The notes under the pieces: model-generated
What the model was told of the DNA's origin: nothing
What the model saw: the letters and a program-made list of their open reading frames with translations, nothing else
The model's database searches: none
Translations under genes and position numbers: made by a program
In this document: positions 1-7,010 of the stretch, piece after piece
Numbering within the stretch: the first letter of the stretch is position 1
Layout of the letters: the number at the start of each line of letters is the position of its first letter
Origin: Campylobacterales bacterium
GTDB lineage: Bacteria; Campylobacterota; Campylobacteria; Campylobacterales; Thiovulaceae
Assembly: GCA_012963895.1 (NCBI GenBank)
Contig: DTUW01000052.1
Coordinates: 1 to 8,652 of the forward strand
DNA length: 8,652 nucleotides
Reading direction: 5' to 3'

Positions 1-1
1 T

Positions 2-280
2 AGGGGGTCTTCGCCGGAGAATCAGAAGGAGGGAAATAGAAGCAGAAGAAACGATATAGTTTCACAAGTTCCAAAAATAGAGGAGGAAAACCTAACAGAA
101 GAGAGAGAGGCGAATCTCTCAAAAATAGCTATTCCAACACAAGAGGAGTTGAAGGAGAGAAAAGAGATGGAAGAGATGAAAATATTTGATATGTTGAATA
201 GGTTGAGAGGTGGAACAAAAGTGTATGCTATTCCAACAACAAACCAACCGCAGGAGATAGAAGATGTTAAACCTTGGTAG
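2..280 (+). CDS. C-terminal part of a probable BatB/BatC-type (VWA-TPR) aerotolerance protein, 5'-truncated by the window edge
   Basis: The frame is open from the first complete codon to the TAG at 278-280, giving 92 residues of the end of a protein that starts outside the window. What is visible is a charged, low-complexity tail rich in Glu, Lys, Arg and Asn, with no enzymatic motif, followed by a better ordered last third and the ending VKPW. A short tail ending in Lys-Pro-Trp after an acidic/basic linker is, from memory, typical of the VWA-TPR proteins that precede batD in Bat operons. The assignment is inferred from that ending and from the gene position directly upstream of batD. A 12-base direct repeat (GCTATTCCAACA at 128-139 and 227-238, offset 99 nt, in frame) encodes AIPT twice. 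The stop lies inside batD, so the two genes are probably translationally coupled. The TPR and VWA domains themselves would be upstream and cannot be seen. Confidence 0.6.
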   Translation, partial: RGSSPENQKEGNRSRRNDIVSQVPKIEEENLTEEREANLSKIAIPTQEELKERKEMEEMKIFDMLNRLRGGTKVYAIPTTNQPQEIEDVKPW

Positions 281-1700
281 ATATATATCTCTGTTTCTAT
301 TTTTTACCTATCTACTTCTATCCAAAGTAGTGGCTACACTAGATAGAGATACTATTACTAATGGTTCAGAAGCAAGACTAACTATTACAGCCTACGGAAA
401 AGAGATAGAAGAGCCTACAATTTCCAAAATTGAGGGATTCGACATCTTATCAGTCTCAACTGAAACATTTTTCACCTCTATAAATGGCAAGGTTACACAA
501 GGTAAAAAGTTCTACTATATTTTTGCTCCTGATAGAAATATTACTATCCAACCTATCACCTTTATAGTTGATGGAAAAGTTGAAAAGACTAAGCCCCTAA
601 GTTTGCGAGTGGTAGAACCTAAGTTCTCCAAAGATGACCCTTTTATCTTAGAAATCTCGACAGATAAAGATAGCTACTATCTTGGAGAGCCTATAAAATT
701 ACATGTCCATTACCAAGAAGATTTATCCCAAGATGTTATCGATAGACGATATAGCGAACCTTCAAGCGATTCCCTCTGGTTGAAATATAAAAGCCCAGTT
801 AGAGATAGAAGAGGAGCAGACAAATATCATGTATATATCGATTACATATTTACCCCTCAAAGTATAGGAGACCTCCATATCTCTGGTGCAAAAATGAAAG
901 TAGGGACACGGGCGAGACGACGAGATAGCTGGGGCTTCTTCTTTGAAACTGCTAAGTGGCACGATGTGATTTCACAGGGGATAAATCTCAAAGTCCTACC
1001 CTCTCCTACAAAAATAGTTGGAGACTTCAATATTAGTTTAAATGTTGATAAAAGCGAGATAAAGAGTGGTGAAGCTGTAAATCTTGTTTTGAAAATTGTT
1101 GGTAGCGGTAATATTGAAGATATTCAACCTTTCAAAATCGATATTCAAAATGGTATTGTTTATGACGAAAAACCAGAGATAGCCCATACTATGCAGGGAG
1201 GGAAATATATTGGAACTTTTACCCAAAAATTTGCTGTGGTTCTCGATAAGAGTGAAGATATTCCCCAAATCTCTTTTGAATACTTCAACCCTCAAACTAA
1301 AAAGATAGTTACCAAAAGAACCCATAAGATTTCTATAAAAGTTTTACAATCCCCTAAAATTGGTAGTGAAAATGTGAAAATAGAGAGGGGTAGCGATGAG
1401 GTGGCTAAACAGCCTAATATATCCAATTTGGATAGAACCTATCTATATATCATCTCTCTCCTCTCTTTCTTAGGTGGTATCTTGGTATCACTGATTTGGT
1501 TCCTCTCTCCTATTCAGAAACTGAGAAAATGGAAAGTGTTGAGAAATATTCTAAATCGAGATAGAGAACTATTCAAACTACTTTTACCAAAGCTATATAG
1601 TAATAGTGAAATCGTTCCAATCGCCGAGAAGTTAGAGAGAAAGATATATCACGGCGAAAAAGTGAAAATATCAAAAAGAGAGATACGAGAATTCATATAG
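264..1700 (+). CDS. batD: BatD-like protein (oxygen tolerance family), membrane anchored, periplasmic
   Basis: This 478-residue protein has the BatD architecture. Residues 1-25 are a hydrophobic signal sequence (about 10-24, cleavage plausible after VVA). A long beta-rich extracytoplasmic region follows (about 26-385), made of repeated immunoglobulin-like stretches such as DKDSYYLGEPIKLHVHY near 134-150 and DKSEIKSGEAVNLVLKI near 262-278. A single membrane helix spans about 392-414, and a short basic cytoplasmic tail of about 60 residues ends the protein. Members of the family are encoded with MoxR ATPase, DUF58 and VWA proteins in Bat operons linked to aerotolerance or envelope stress; their molecular role is not settled. 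The start ATG is preceded by AGGAG at 252-256 with a 7-base spacer, and it overlaps the upstream gene by 17 bp, which supports this start and an operon. The gene is complete, with no frameshift. Family assignment is fairly sure; function is inferred. Confidence 0.82.
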   Translation: MLNLGRYISLFLFFTYLLLSKVVATLDRDTITNGSEARLTITAYGKEIEEPTISKIEGFDILSVSTETFFTSINGKVTQGKKFYYIFAPDRNITIQPITFIVDGKVEKTKPLSLRVVEPKFSKDDPFILEISTDKDSYYLGEPIKLHVHYQEDLSQDVIDRRYSEPSSDSLWLKYKSPVRDRRGADKYHVYIDYIFTPQSIGDLHISGAKMKVGTRARRRDSWGFFFETAKWHDVISQGINLKVLPSPTKIVGDFNISLNVDKSEIKSGEAVNLVLKIVGSGNIEDIQPFKIDIQNGIVYDEKPEIAHTMQGGKYIGTFTQKFAVVLDKSEDIPQISFEYFNPQTKKIVTKRTHKISIKVLQSPKIGSENVKIERGSDEVAKQPNISNLDRTYLYIISLLSFLGGILVSLIWFLSPIQKLRKWKVLRNILNRDRELFKLLLPKLYSNSEIVPIAEKLERKIYHGEKVKISKREIREFI

Positions 1701-1716
1701 AGGGGGTAACCCCCTC
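1700..1716. terminator. Small perfect hairpin between convergent batD and leuC, possible bidirectional terminator
   Basis: GAGGGGG and CCCCCTC form a 7-bp perfect stem around the 3-base loop TAA. It starts at the last base of the batD stop codon and ends 7 bp before the leuC stop codon. Position and symmetry suit a shared terminator for the two converging genes. No real T-tract follows on either strand, so intrinsic termination would be weak. Confidence 0.4.
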
Positions 1717-1723
1717 CAAACAT

Positions 1724-2989
1724 CTATATATTATCAGGTGATGCTATCTTTCCAGCAACAGCAGAAGCAGCAGCGATAGCTGAATTTGAGAGATATATTT
1801 TTGAACTTCTAGCTCCCATTCTACCTACAAAGTTTCTATTAGTTGTCGAGATAGCCACCTCATCATCTCCAAGAATACCCATATATCCTCCAAGACAAGC
1901 CCCACAAGTTGGATTGCTCACAACAGCCCCTGCATCGACAAGGTCTTTAATATATCCAAGTTTAGAAGCCTCTTCTAATATCTTTTGGGTGGCAGGAGTT
2001 ACAATCATACGAGTATGTTTGGCTACCTTTTTACCCTTAACAATCTTAGAGGCTATCTCTATATCTGAAAGTCGTCCATTAGTGCAACTACCAATAAAGA
2101 CCTGATCAACTCGAATATCATCAGCTATCGCCTGAGATAGAGGGTGTCCATTAGAAGGGAGGTGAGGATAAGCGATAACAGGTTCAAGGTTGGAGACATC
2201 GATTTCAATAATATCTGAATATTGAGCATCTTCATCAGAGTAATAGAATTTAGGCTCACGGGCTAAATCTTTATCTTTTAAAAACTCTTTGGTAACCTCA
2301 TCAACTGCAATAATTCCAGATTTCGCCCCTGCTTCAATAGCCATGTTACAGAGAGAGAAACGACTATCCATATCGAGATTTTCTATTGTGTCCCCTGTAA
2401 ATTCGAGAGCCTTATATAAAGCTCCATCTACTCCAATTCTTCTAATAAGTTCCAATATCAAATCTTTACCAGTTACATATGGTCTTAGTTTTCCAGTAAA
2501 GACTACTTTTATCGTTTCTGGAACTTTGAACCAGTTCCCCCCTGTAATCATTGCATAGGCTAAATCGGTTGAACCCATGCCAGTGGCAAATGCTCCTAAT
2601 GCTCCGTGGGTGCATGTGTGGGAGTCTGCTCCAATAATAACATCACCGGGAACAATTAGACCCTTTTCAGGTAATAGAGCATGTTCTATTCCCATATCTT
2701 TCTCATCAAAGAAATTTTTCAAATTATGTTCCCAAGCAAATTCACGACTAATCTTAGCTTGGTTGGCTGATGCAATATCTTTTGCTGGAATAAAGTGGTC
2801 TAAGACAATAGAGAATCCATCAGGATTCGCAAGTTTCTTAGCTCCGCTCTCTCTAAATGCTTTGATAGATATAGGAGTGGTAATATCGTTACCAATTACC
2901 ATATCTATTGGAACTTCTACAATCTCTCCGGCTCGAACCTCTCGCCCTGCATGTGCTGAAAATATCTTTTCGGTAATAGTTAATCCCAT
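1724..2989 (-). CDS. leuC: 3-isopropylmalate dehydratase large subunit (aconitase family)
   Basis: LeuC with LeuD interconverts 2- and 3-isopropylmalate, the second step of leucine biosynthesis, in the cytoplasm. The 421-residue protein belongs to the shorter, HacA/LeuC2-like branch (about 420 residues) rather than the roughly 466-residue enterobacterial form. The cysteines that bind the [4Fe-4S] cluster are visible: Cys302 in GSCTNGRLSD and Cys362/Cys365 in PTCGACLGG. The aconitase-type substrate motif ADSHTCTHGALG lies at 121-132. The ATG has AAGGGA four bases upstream (2994-2999). The C-terminal end is intact and runs convergently into batD. The small subunit gene leuD, which usually follows leuC directly, is not present downstream, where batD lies on the opposite strand, so LeuD must be encoded elsewhere. 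The 2-3 methyl variant, homoaconitase, or a broader isopropylmalate/citramalate dehydratase cannot be excluded from sequence alone, but LeuC is the most likely role. Confidence 0.93.
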   Translation of the reverse strand: MGLTITEKIFSAHAGREVRAGEIVEVPIDMVIGNDITTPISIKAFRESGAKKLANPDGFSIVLDHFIPAKDIASANQAKISREFAWEHNLKNFFDEKDMGIEHALLPEKGLIVPGDVIIGADSHTCTHGALGAFATGMGSTDLAYAMITGGNWFKVPETIKVVFTGKLRPYVTGKDLILELIRRIGVDGALYKALEFTGDTIENLDMDSRFSLCNMAIEAGAKSGIIAVDEVTKEFLKDKDLAREPKFYYSDEDAQYSDIIEIDVSNLEPVIAYPHLPSNGHPLSQAIADDIRVDQVFIGSCTNGRLSDIEIASKIVKGKKVAKHTRMIVTPATQKILEEASKLGYIKDLVDAGAVVSNPTCGACLGGYMGILGDDEVAISTTNRNFVGRMGARSSKIYLSNSAIAAASAVAGKIASPDNI

Positions 2990-3011
2990 ATTGTCCCTTA
3001 AATTAGAAATT

Positions 3012-3038
3012 TATGATTTAATTCTATCTATGATTATA
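3012..3038. promoter_or_regulatory. Compact divergent promoter region for leuC (-) and the AAA-like gene (+)
   Basis: Only 40 bp separate the two start codons. On the minus strand two -10 candidates for leuC exist: TAGAAT (3021-3026) and a perfect TATAAT (3033-3038). The second lies inside the first codons of the divergent gene. On the plus strand TATGAT (3012-3017) is a 5-of-6 match to the -10 consensus and sits only 12 bp before the ATG at 3030. No -35 box is evident on either side. The two promoters would overlap, so RNA polymerase could not readily fire both at once. The sites are predicted by eye. Confidence 0.4.
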
Positions 3039-4379
3039 GAAAAATTTAGATGGAAATTATTATCTCTTGTAGAGGCAAATATCCCTATTATCCATATTGA
3101 GAGTTATGACATTGAAACAGTAGATAGGGAGATTGCTAAACTATTTCCAGATTACGAAATACATGAGTTTCATACAGGTAATAGAGTTATCGATTTCAAG
3201 ACCAAAAAGAGAATTCGATATTGCCAACCGGTCGAGTTCTTGGAGAAATTCGATTCACAAGAGAAAATATCCCCTTCTATTTTGCTTTTAAAGGACTTTG
3301 AGACCAATTTCAGAGATAATAAAGTCCTCTATTACCTCAAAAGTATAGCTTTTAAAAAACTATATAGAGAGGGTTTCGAACTCACAACTATTTTAGTATC
3401 TAACAATCTCTATATTCCAAATATCCTCAACGGATTTACCTCTTCTGTTTCTCTGCCCAATCCAGATTTGGAGGAGTTGATATATATAGTTGAAGATTTT
3501 GCCAATTCGATGAGGTTGAAATTAGAACAGAATCAAATAAGAGAAATTGCAAAAATCTTGATAGGACTTGACAGGGTAGAGGTTCTCAAAGTTCTCAATC
3601 GAAACTACCAAATAGATGGCTATCTAAATTTCGAAAACTTCACTATTAGAAGTGAAAAGAGTAGGGAACTGATTGAAAAGTTGCCGAAACTTAGATATAT
3701 CGAAACCACTTCATCATTGAAAGATATTGGGGGAATGTCCCATATCAAGGAGTATATTAGGGTTGTCTCTAAGATATATGACAACTATGAAGAGGCTATA
3801 AAATTTGGAGTAGATATTCCAAAAATTATAGTTATTTACGGAGATGAAGGAGTTGGAAAAAGGTTAGCTGTTCAAGCCTTTTCCAATATTATGAGAATGC
3901 CAATAATCTCTTTCTCTTTTCAACATGTAGAGGATTTGGAGGAATTGAAACAGCTATTGCATAGTGTCTTTTCAATTGGAGAGGCTATATTATGGCTAAA
4001 TAGTTTGAATAGTGATATTACCCTTTTCGACGAATTGCTATCCCTAATTAGGAGAAGCAAAAGCAAAGTTTTTACAATTATTACAACCGACAAATGGAAG
4101 AATAGAAATAGGATTTGGGATTTCGATGAGGTCTTCAAAATAGATTTACCAAATGAGTTCGAAAGAGATGAGATATTTCGTATTCACCTAAACAAAAGAG
4201 GACAACTATCAAAACATCTAGACATATATAGACTTGTAAAAAATAGTCGAGGATTGAGCGGTGGAGAGATTGAATTTGCAATAAAAAAGGGAATTGAAAA
4301 AGCATTTATTGAAGATAGGAAACTAGAAACAGATGACATATTAGTATATGTGAATAGAATGTCTGAAACAAAAATATAG
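3030..4379 (+). CDS. Ycf46-like AAA-family protein with degenerate ATPase motifs (probable pseudo-ATPase)
   Basis: The 449-residue protein follows the Ycf46 plan. Residues 1-60 begin with LVEANIPIIHIESYD, like the family's N-terminal stretch. Residues 82-145 match the family region LLLKDFETNF, then LVSNNLYIPNIL, then SLPNPDLEEL. The AAA core starts at about 228 (SLKDIGGMSHIKEYI). The lid is recognisable as IDLPNEFERDEIFRIHL (371-387) and GLSGGEIEFAI (408-418). Catalytic positions are eroded: Walker A is GDEGVGKR (271-278) with Arg for the Ser/Thr, Walker B is ILWLNS (320-325) where the family has Asp-Glu, sensor 1 reads TTDKW (352-356) without the expected Asn, and the usual GRFDE before the DLP motif is WDFDE (363-367), losing the finger Arg. 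The protein probably binds nucleotide poorly, if at all, and does not hydrolyse it. The start is the only in-frame ATG near conserved sequence, and there is no Shine-Dalgarno. The role is unknown. Confidence 0.8.
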   Translation: MIIEKFRWKLLSLVEANIPIIHIESYDIETVDREIAKLFPDYEIHEFHTGNRVIDFKTKKRIRYCQPVEFLEKFDSQEKISPSILLLKDFETNFRDNKVLYYLKSIAFKKLYREGFELTTILVSNNLYIPNILNGFTSSVSLPNPDLEELIYIVEDFANSMRLKLEQNQIREIAKILIGLDRVEVLKVLNRNYQIDGYLNFENFTIRSEKSRELIEKLPKLRYIETTSSLKDIGGMSHIKEYIRVVSKIYDNYEEAIKFGVDIPKIIVIYGDEGVGKRLAVQAFSNIMRMPIISFSFQHVEDLEELKQLLHSVFSIGEAILWLNSLNSDITLFDELLSLIRRSKSKVFTIITTDKWKNRNRIWDFDEVFKIDLPNEFERDEIFRIHLNKRGQLSKHLDIYRLVKNSRGLSGGEIEFAIKKGIEKAFIEDRKLETDDILVYVNRMSETKI

Positions 4380-4389
4380 ATAGCCCTGT

Positions 4390-4432
4390 TGGCGACGACC
4401 TACTTTTCCCCCACAGGGGAGGGGAGCATCAC
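4390..4432 (-). pseudogene. Remnant of the 3' end of a 5S rRNA gene
   Basis: Read on the minus strand, the segment begins GTGATGCTCC, continues through CCCCTGTGGGG and ends AAAAGTAGGTCGTCGCCA. This matches the 3' third of bacterial 5S rRNA: GATG, then a short GC-rich hairpin (helix IV), then a GAxAGTAGG loop-E block and a closing GCCA of helix I. The E. coli 5S has the same order of elements (GATGG..., GGGGTCTCCCC, GAGAGTAGG, TGCCAGG). The 5' two thirds of a 5S gene are missing, since the leuS coding end starts 16 bp away, so the molecule cannot fold as a functional 5S. It fills most of the 68-bp gap between the convergent AAA-like gene and leuS. It may now serve as part of the leuS 3' untranslated region, although no T-tract follows the helix IV hairpin. 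The match was made from memory and not by alignment. Confidence 0.6.
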
Positions 4433-4447
4433 AAAGATAGATACAAA

Positions 4448-6862
4448 CTATTTTACAACGATATTGACCAATCTATTTGGAACATAGATTTCTTTGATGA
4501 TATTTTTTCCTTCAATCCACTTTGAACCATGCTGTTTAGCAATGGAAATAATTTCATCTTTTGAGGCAGTGGCAGGAACAGAGAATTCACCCCTATTTTT
4601 TCCATTGATAGAAAGTCCCAATTTTATCTCTTCAATCTCAAAGACCTCATCGAGGATTTCCAATTTTCCAAAGTTTCTCAATTTGAAAAACTTCTCTGAA
4701 AGTTCCCAAGCAACATGGGGAATAATAGGTTCAAGGATATTAAGGAGTATCCAATATCCCTCACTCCAAATTTTGCGGTTGGATTGCTTATCAAGTCCAT
4801 TGAGAGCCTCCATGACACCAGCAATAAGAGTATTGAAGGTATAGCTATTGTTATAGACCTCATCAGCCCTTTTCAAAGCTTCATAGACTTTCCGCCGTGC
4901 AAACTTTTCAGTTTTCGATAATTGGGAATGGTCTATTTTTGGTAACTCCTCCATTTTGTCTATATTCTCACTTTTTAGAATAAGACGACGAATAAACCTA
5001 AATGCTCCTTCAACTCCACTATCATTCCATTCTAACTCTTTGGTAGGAGGTGCAGTAAAGAGAATAAAGAGCCGAGCAGTATCAGCCCCATATTTAGAGA
5101 TGATTTCATCAGGGTCAATAACATTCCCCTTAGATTTGGACATTTTCGCACCATCTTTCAGAACCATACCCTGAGTTAGAAGATGGTTGAAAGGTTCATC
5201 AATCTCTATTTTCCCCAAATCCCTTAGAAGTTTTGTGAAAAATCGAGCATAGAGAAGATGGAGAATAGCATGTTCAATACCTCCAATATAGTGGTCGATA
5301 GGAGTCCAATAGCTGACATCACCGAAAGCCTCTTTTTTAGGATTTTCAGCTGTGTAATGGAATTGATACCAAGAGGATTGAATAAAGGTGTCCATAGTAT
5401 CAGTTTCACGAACTGCATCACCTCCACACTTTGGACATTTGCAAAATTTCCAAGTTGGGTGGTTATCGAGTGGATTTCCTTCTCCTGTAATCTCTACATC
5501 TTCTGGAAGGGTTACAGGAAGGTTTTCTATCTTCTCTGGAACTGTTCCACATTTGGAGCAGTGGATTAGAGGAATAGGGGCTCCCCAATATCGTTGTCGT
5601 GAAATTCCCCAATCTCTTAACTTGTAATTTATTACCGCTTTTCCTATACCTCTCTTTTCGAACTCCTCTATTATCTTTTCTCTCGCTTTTGATGATGACA
5701 ATCCCGAAAACTTTCCAGAATTTTGCAATATCCCATCTTCTATAAATGGTCTATCTGATGGAACTTCTCCATCTTTTGGAACAACCACTACCCTTTTTTC
5801 AATTCCATACTTTGAAGCAAATTCGAAATCTCTCTCGTCGTGGGCTGGAACTGCCATAACAGCACCCGAACCGTAATCGGCGAGAACAAAATTGGCAGTC
5901 CATATTTCAACTTTTTCACCTGTCAAAGGGTGAATTGCATATATTCCAAGAGGGATACCCTCTTTCTCCATTGTAGCTCTATCTCGTGGAGGAGTTCGGC
6001 GGATTTCCAAAATCCTATCTCTCTTCTCTTCCTCTAAGCTATCTAGAACCTCATCGATTATCTTATGTTCAGGAGCAACAGCAATATATGTAACTCCGTA
6101 GATTGTATCGGGACGAGTTGTAAATACTGAAAGATTGGCAATCTCTCCAATAGGTTGCTTTAATTGAAATTTGAATTGAAGCCCTCTACTTTTGCCTATC
6201 CAATTCTCCTGCATAGTCCTAACTTGGTGAGGCCAATTAGTAAGCTTTTTCAAATCTTCAAGAAGTTCATCAGCATATGCTGTAATTTTGAGGTAATACT
6301 GCTCCATCTCTTTCTGTTCGATGTCGTGGCCACATCTCCAACATTTGCCCTCAACCACCTGTTCATTAGCTAAAACAGTCTTATCATTAGGACACCAATT
6401 TAGGTTTGCCTTTTTCTTATATAGTAATCCTCTATTCCAAAGTTCAATAATAAATTCCTGTTCAAACTTAGTATATTCTTTATCAGATGTAGCAAATTCT
6501 CTCGTTTGTGAAAAAGAAAGCCCAAGGGATTGGAGTTCTTTCCGCATGTAATCTATATTTTCATATGTCCATTTTTTAGGGTGAATTCCGTGTTTTATAG
6601 CTGCATTTTCTGCTGGCATTCCAAAACTATCCCAACCGATAGGGTGGAGAACATTAAACCCCTGTTGTCGGTAGTATCGAGCGAATGCATCTCCAATAGT
6701 ATAGTTTCTCACATGTCCCATATGAATTCTTCCCGATGGGTAGGGAAACATACTCAATACATATTTTTTAGGTAGTGATTTATCCTTTTTTGGTTCAAAG
6801 TATCCACTTTCAAGCCACTTTGTTTGCCACTTCTTTTCTATCTCATGTGGGCGATATTCCAT
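4448..6862 (-). CDS. leuS: Leucyl-tRNA synthetase (class Ia)
   Basis: LeuRS charges tRNA-Leu with leucine in the cytoplasm. The 804-residue product has all landmarks in order: the HIGH-type motif HMGH (47-50) after MFPYPSGRI; a zinc-like knuckle with CPND and CWRCGHD (157-180); the CP1 editing domain with TTRPDTIYG (248-256) and GSGAVMAVPAHDERD (331-345), whose Asp342 is the editing-site aspartate; a second Cys cluster (435-438 and 474-479); the catalytic-core helix HAILHLLYARFF (531-542); and KMSKSKGNV (573-581). The anticodon-binding and C-terminal domains are complete, and the length is usual for the family. I chose the ATG at 6860-6862. An in-frame TTG lies directly before it (6863-6865), but the AGAGG upstream is better spaced for the ATG. 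The gene stands alone, with its own promoter upstream and the 5S remnant downstream. Editing and synthetic sites all look intact. Confidence 0.97.
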   Translation of the reverse strand: MEYRPHEIEKKWQTKWLESGYFEPKKDKSLPKKYVLSMFPYPSGRIHMGHVRNYTIGDAFARYYRQQGFNVLHPIGWDSFGMPAENAAIKHGIHPKKWTYENIDYMRKELQSLGLSFSQTREFATSDKEYTKFEQEFIIELWNRGLLYKKKANLNWCPNDKTVLANEQVVEGKCWRCGHDIEQKEMEQYYLKITAYADELLEDLKKLTNWPHQVRTMQENWIGKSRGLQFKFQLKQPIGEIANLSVFTTRPDTIYGVTYIAVAPEHKIIDEVLDSLEEEKRDRILEIRRTPPRDRATMEKEGIPLGIYAIHPLTGEKVEIWTANFVLADYGSGAVMAVPAHDERDFEFASKYGIEKRVVVVPKDGEVPSDRPFIEDGILQNSGKFSGLSSSKAREKIIEEFEKRGIGKAVINYKLRDWGISRQRYWGAPIPLIHCSKCGTVPEKIENLPVTLPEDVEITGEGNPLDNHPTWKFCKCPKCGGDAVRETDTMDTFIQSSWYQFHYTAENPKKEAFGDVSYWTPIDHYIGGIEHAILHLLYARFFTKLLRDLGKIEIDEPFNHLLTQGMVLKDGAKMSKSKGNVIDPDEIISKYGADTARLFILFTAPPTKELEWNDSGVEGAFRFIRRLILKSENIDKMEELPKIDHSQLSKTEKFARRKVYEALKRADEVYNNSYTFNTLIAGVMEALNGLDKQSNRKIWSEGYWILLNILEPIIPHVAWELSEKFFKLRNFGKLEILDEVFEIEEIKLGLSINGKNRGEFSVPATASKDEIISIAKQHGSKWIEGKNIIKEIYVPNRLVNIVVK

Positions 6863-6890
6863 CAATATACCTCTAAATATTTTTACAGCA

Positions 6891-6920
6891 ATTATAACTA
6901 AGGATATTTTTGGATATTTT
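6891..6920 (-). promoter_or_regulatory. Probable leuS promoter with perfect -10 box and 10-bp periodic upstream repeat
   Basis: On the minus strand a perfect TATAAT (6891-6896) lies 28 bp before the leuS ATG, giving a leader of about 20 bases that contains AGAGG. There is no -35 hexamer. Instead AAAATATCC occurs twice with a 10-bp period (6902-6920), one helical turn apart. Campylobacterota housekeeping promoters are known for a strong -10 with a periodic AT-rich upstream region instead of a -35 box, and this site fits that pattern. Confidence 0.55.
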
Positions 6921-6936
6921 CAGAAGACTGGAAACT

Positions 6937-6969
6937 GGGGGAATATTGGGATTGGGGGAAAGAGGGGGG
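6937..6969 (+). other. G-rich tract with G-quadruplex pattern; C-rich in the leuS/glnK transcript sense
   Basis: Four G runs of 5, 3, 5 and 6 bases are separated by loops of 6, 3 and 5 bases (6937-6941, 6948-6950, 6954-6958, 6964-6969), meeting the usual G3+ N1-7 quadruplex pattern. Further G runs follow at 6982-6985 and 6994-6998. Both flanking genes are read from the other strand, so their RNA would be C-rich and poor in G here. That is the composition expected of a Rho loading site after glnK, apart from the G bases in the hairpin. Structure formation is predicted only. Confidence 0.5.
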
Positions 6970-6971
6970 AA

Positions 6972-6987
6972 AGCCCCGAAAGGGGCT
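6972..6987 (-). terminator. Hairpin terminator of the amtB-glnK operon
   Basis: AGCCCC and GGGGCT form a 6-bp perfect stem around a 4-base loop (TTTC in the transcript), 23 bp after the glnK stop codon. In the transcript sense the stem is followed by TTTCCCCCC, then more pyrimidines. The U-tract is short, so termination may be helped by Rho on the C-rich RNA beyond it. The location between glnK and the leuS promoter fits an operon end. Confidence 0.55.
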
Positions 6988-7010
6988 AGAAGAGGGGGAG
7001 GAGAGAGGAG

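Noticed and set aside
103..120. GAGAGA/TCTCTC inverted repeat near the left edge
   Set aside because: It is a short repeat inside a coding frame of low complexity and is expected from the purine-rich composition.
1038..1325. 95-codon minus-strand frame inside batD
   Set aside because: It is fully antisense to a complete, well-supported gene and has no recognisable domain.
2577..3029. In-frame open extension upstream of the AAA-like gene, with a possible ATG at 2577
   Set aside because: It is antisense to well-conserved leuC codons, and its translation resembles nothing in the Ycf46 family, whose similarity begins just after the ATG at 3030.
4384..4419. GC-rich inverted repeats after leuS as a standard intrinsic terminator
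   Set aside because: In the leuS sense the helix CCCC-TGT-GGGG is followed by AAAAG, not T residues. The 5S rRNA resemblance explains the sequence better.
6863..6865. TTG as the start of leuS, one codon before the ATG
   Set aside because: It would add a single residue; the adjacent ATG is the stronger start codon and has better spacing from AGAGG.
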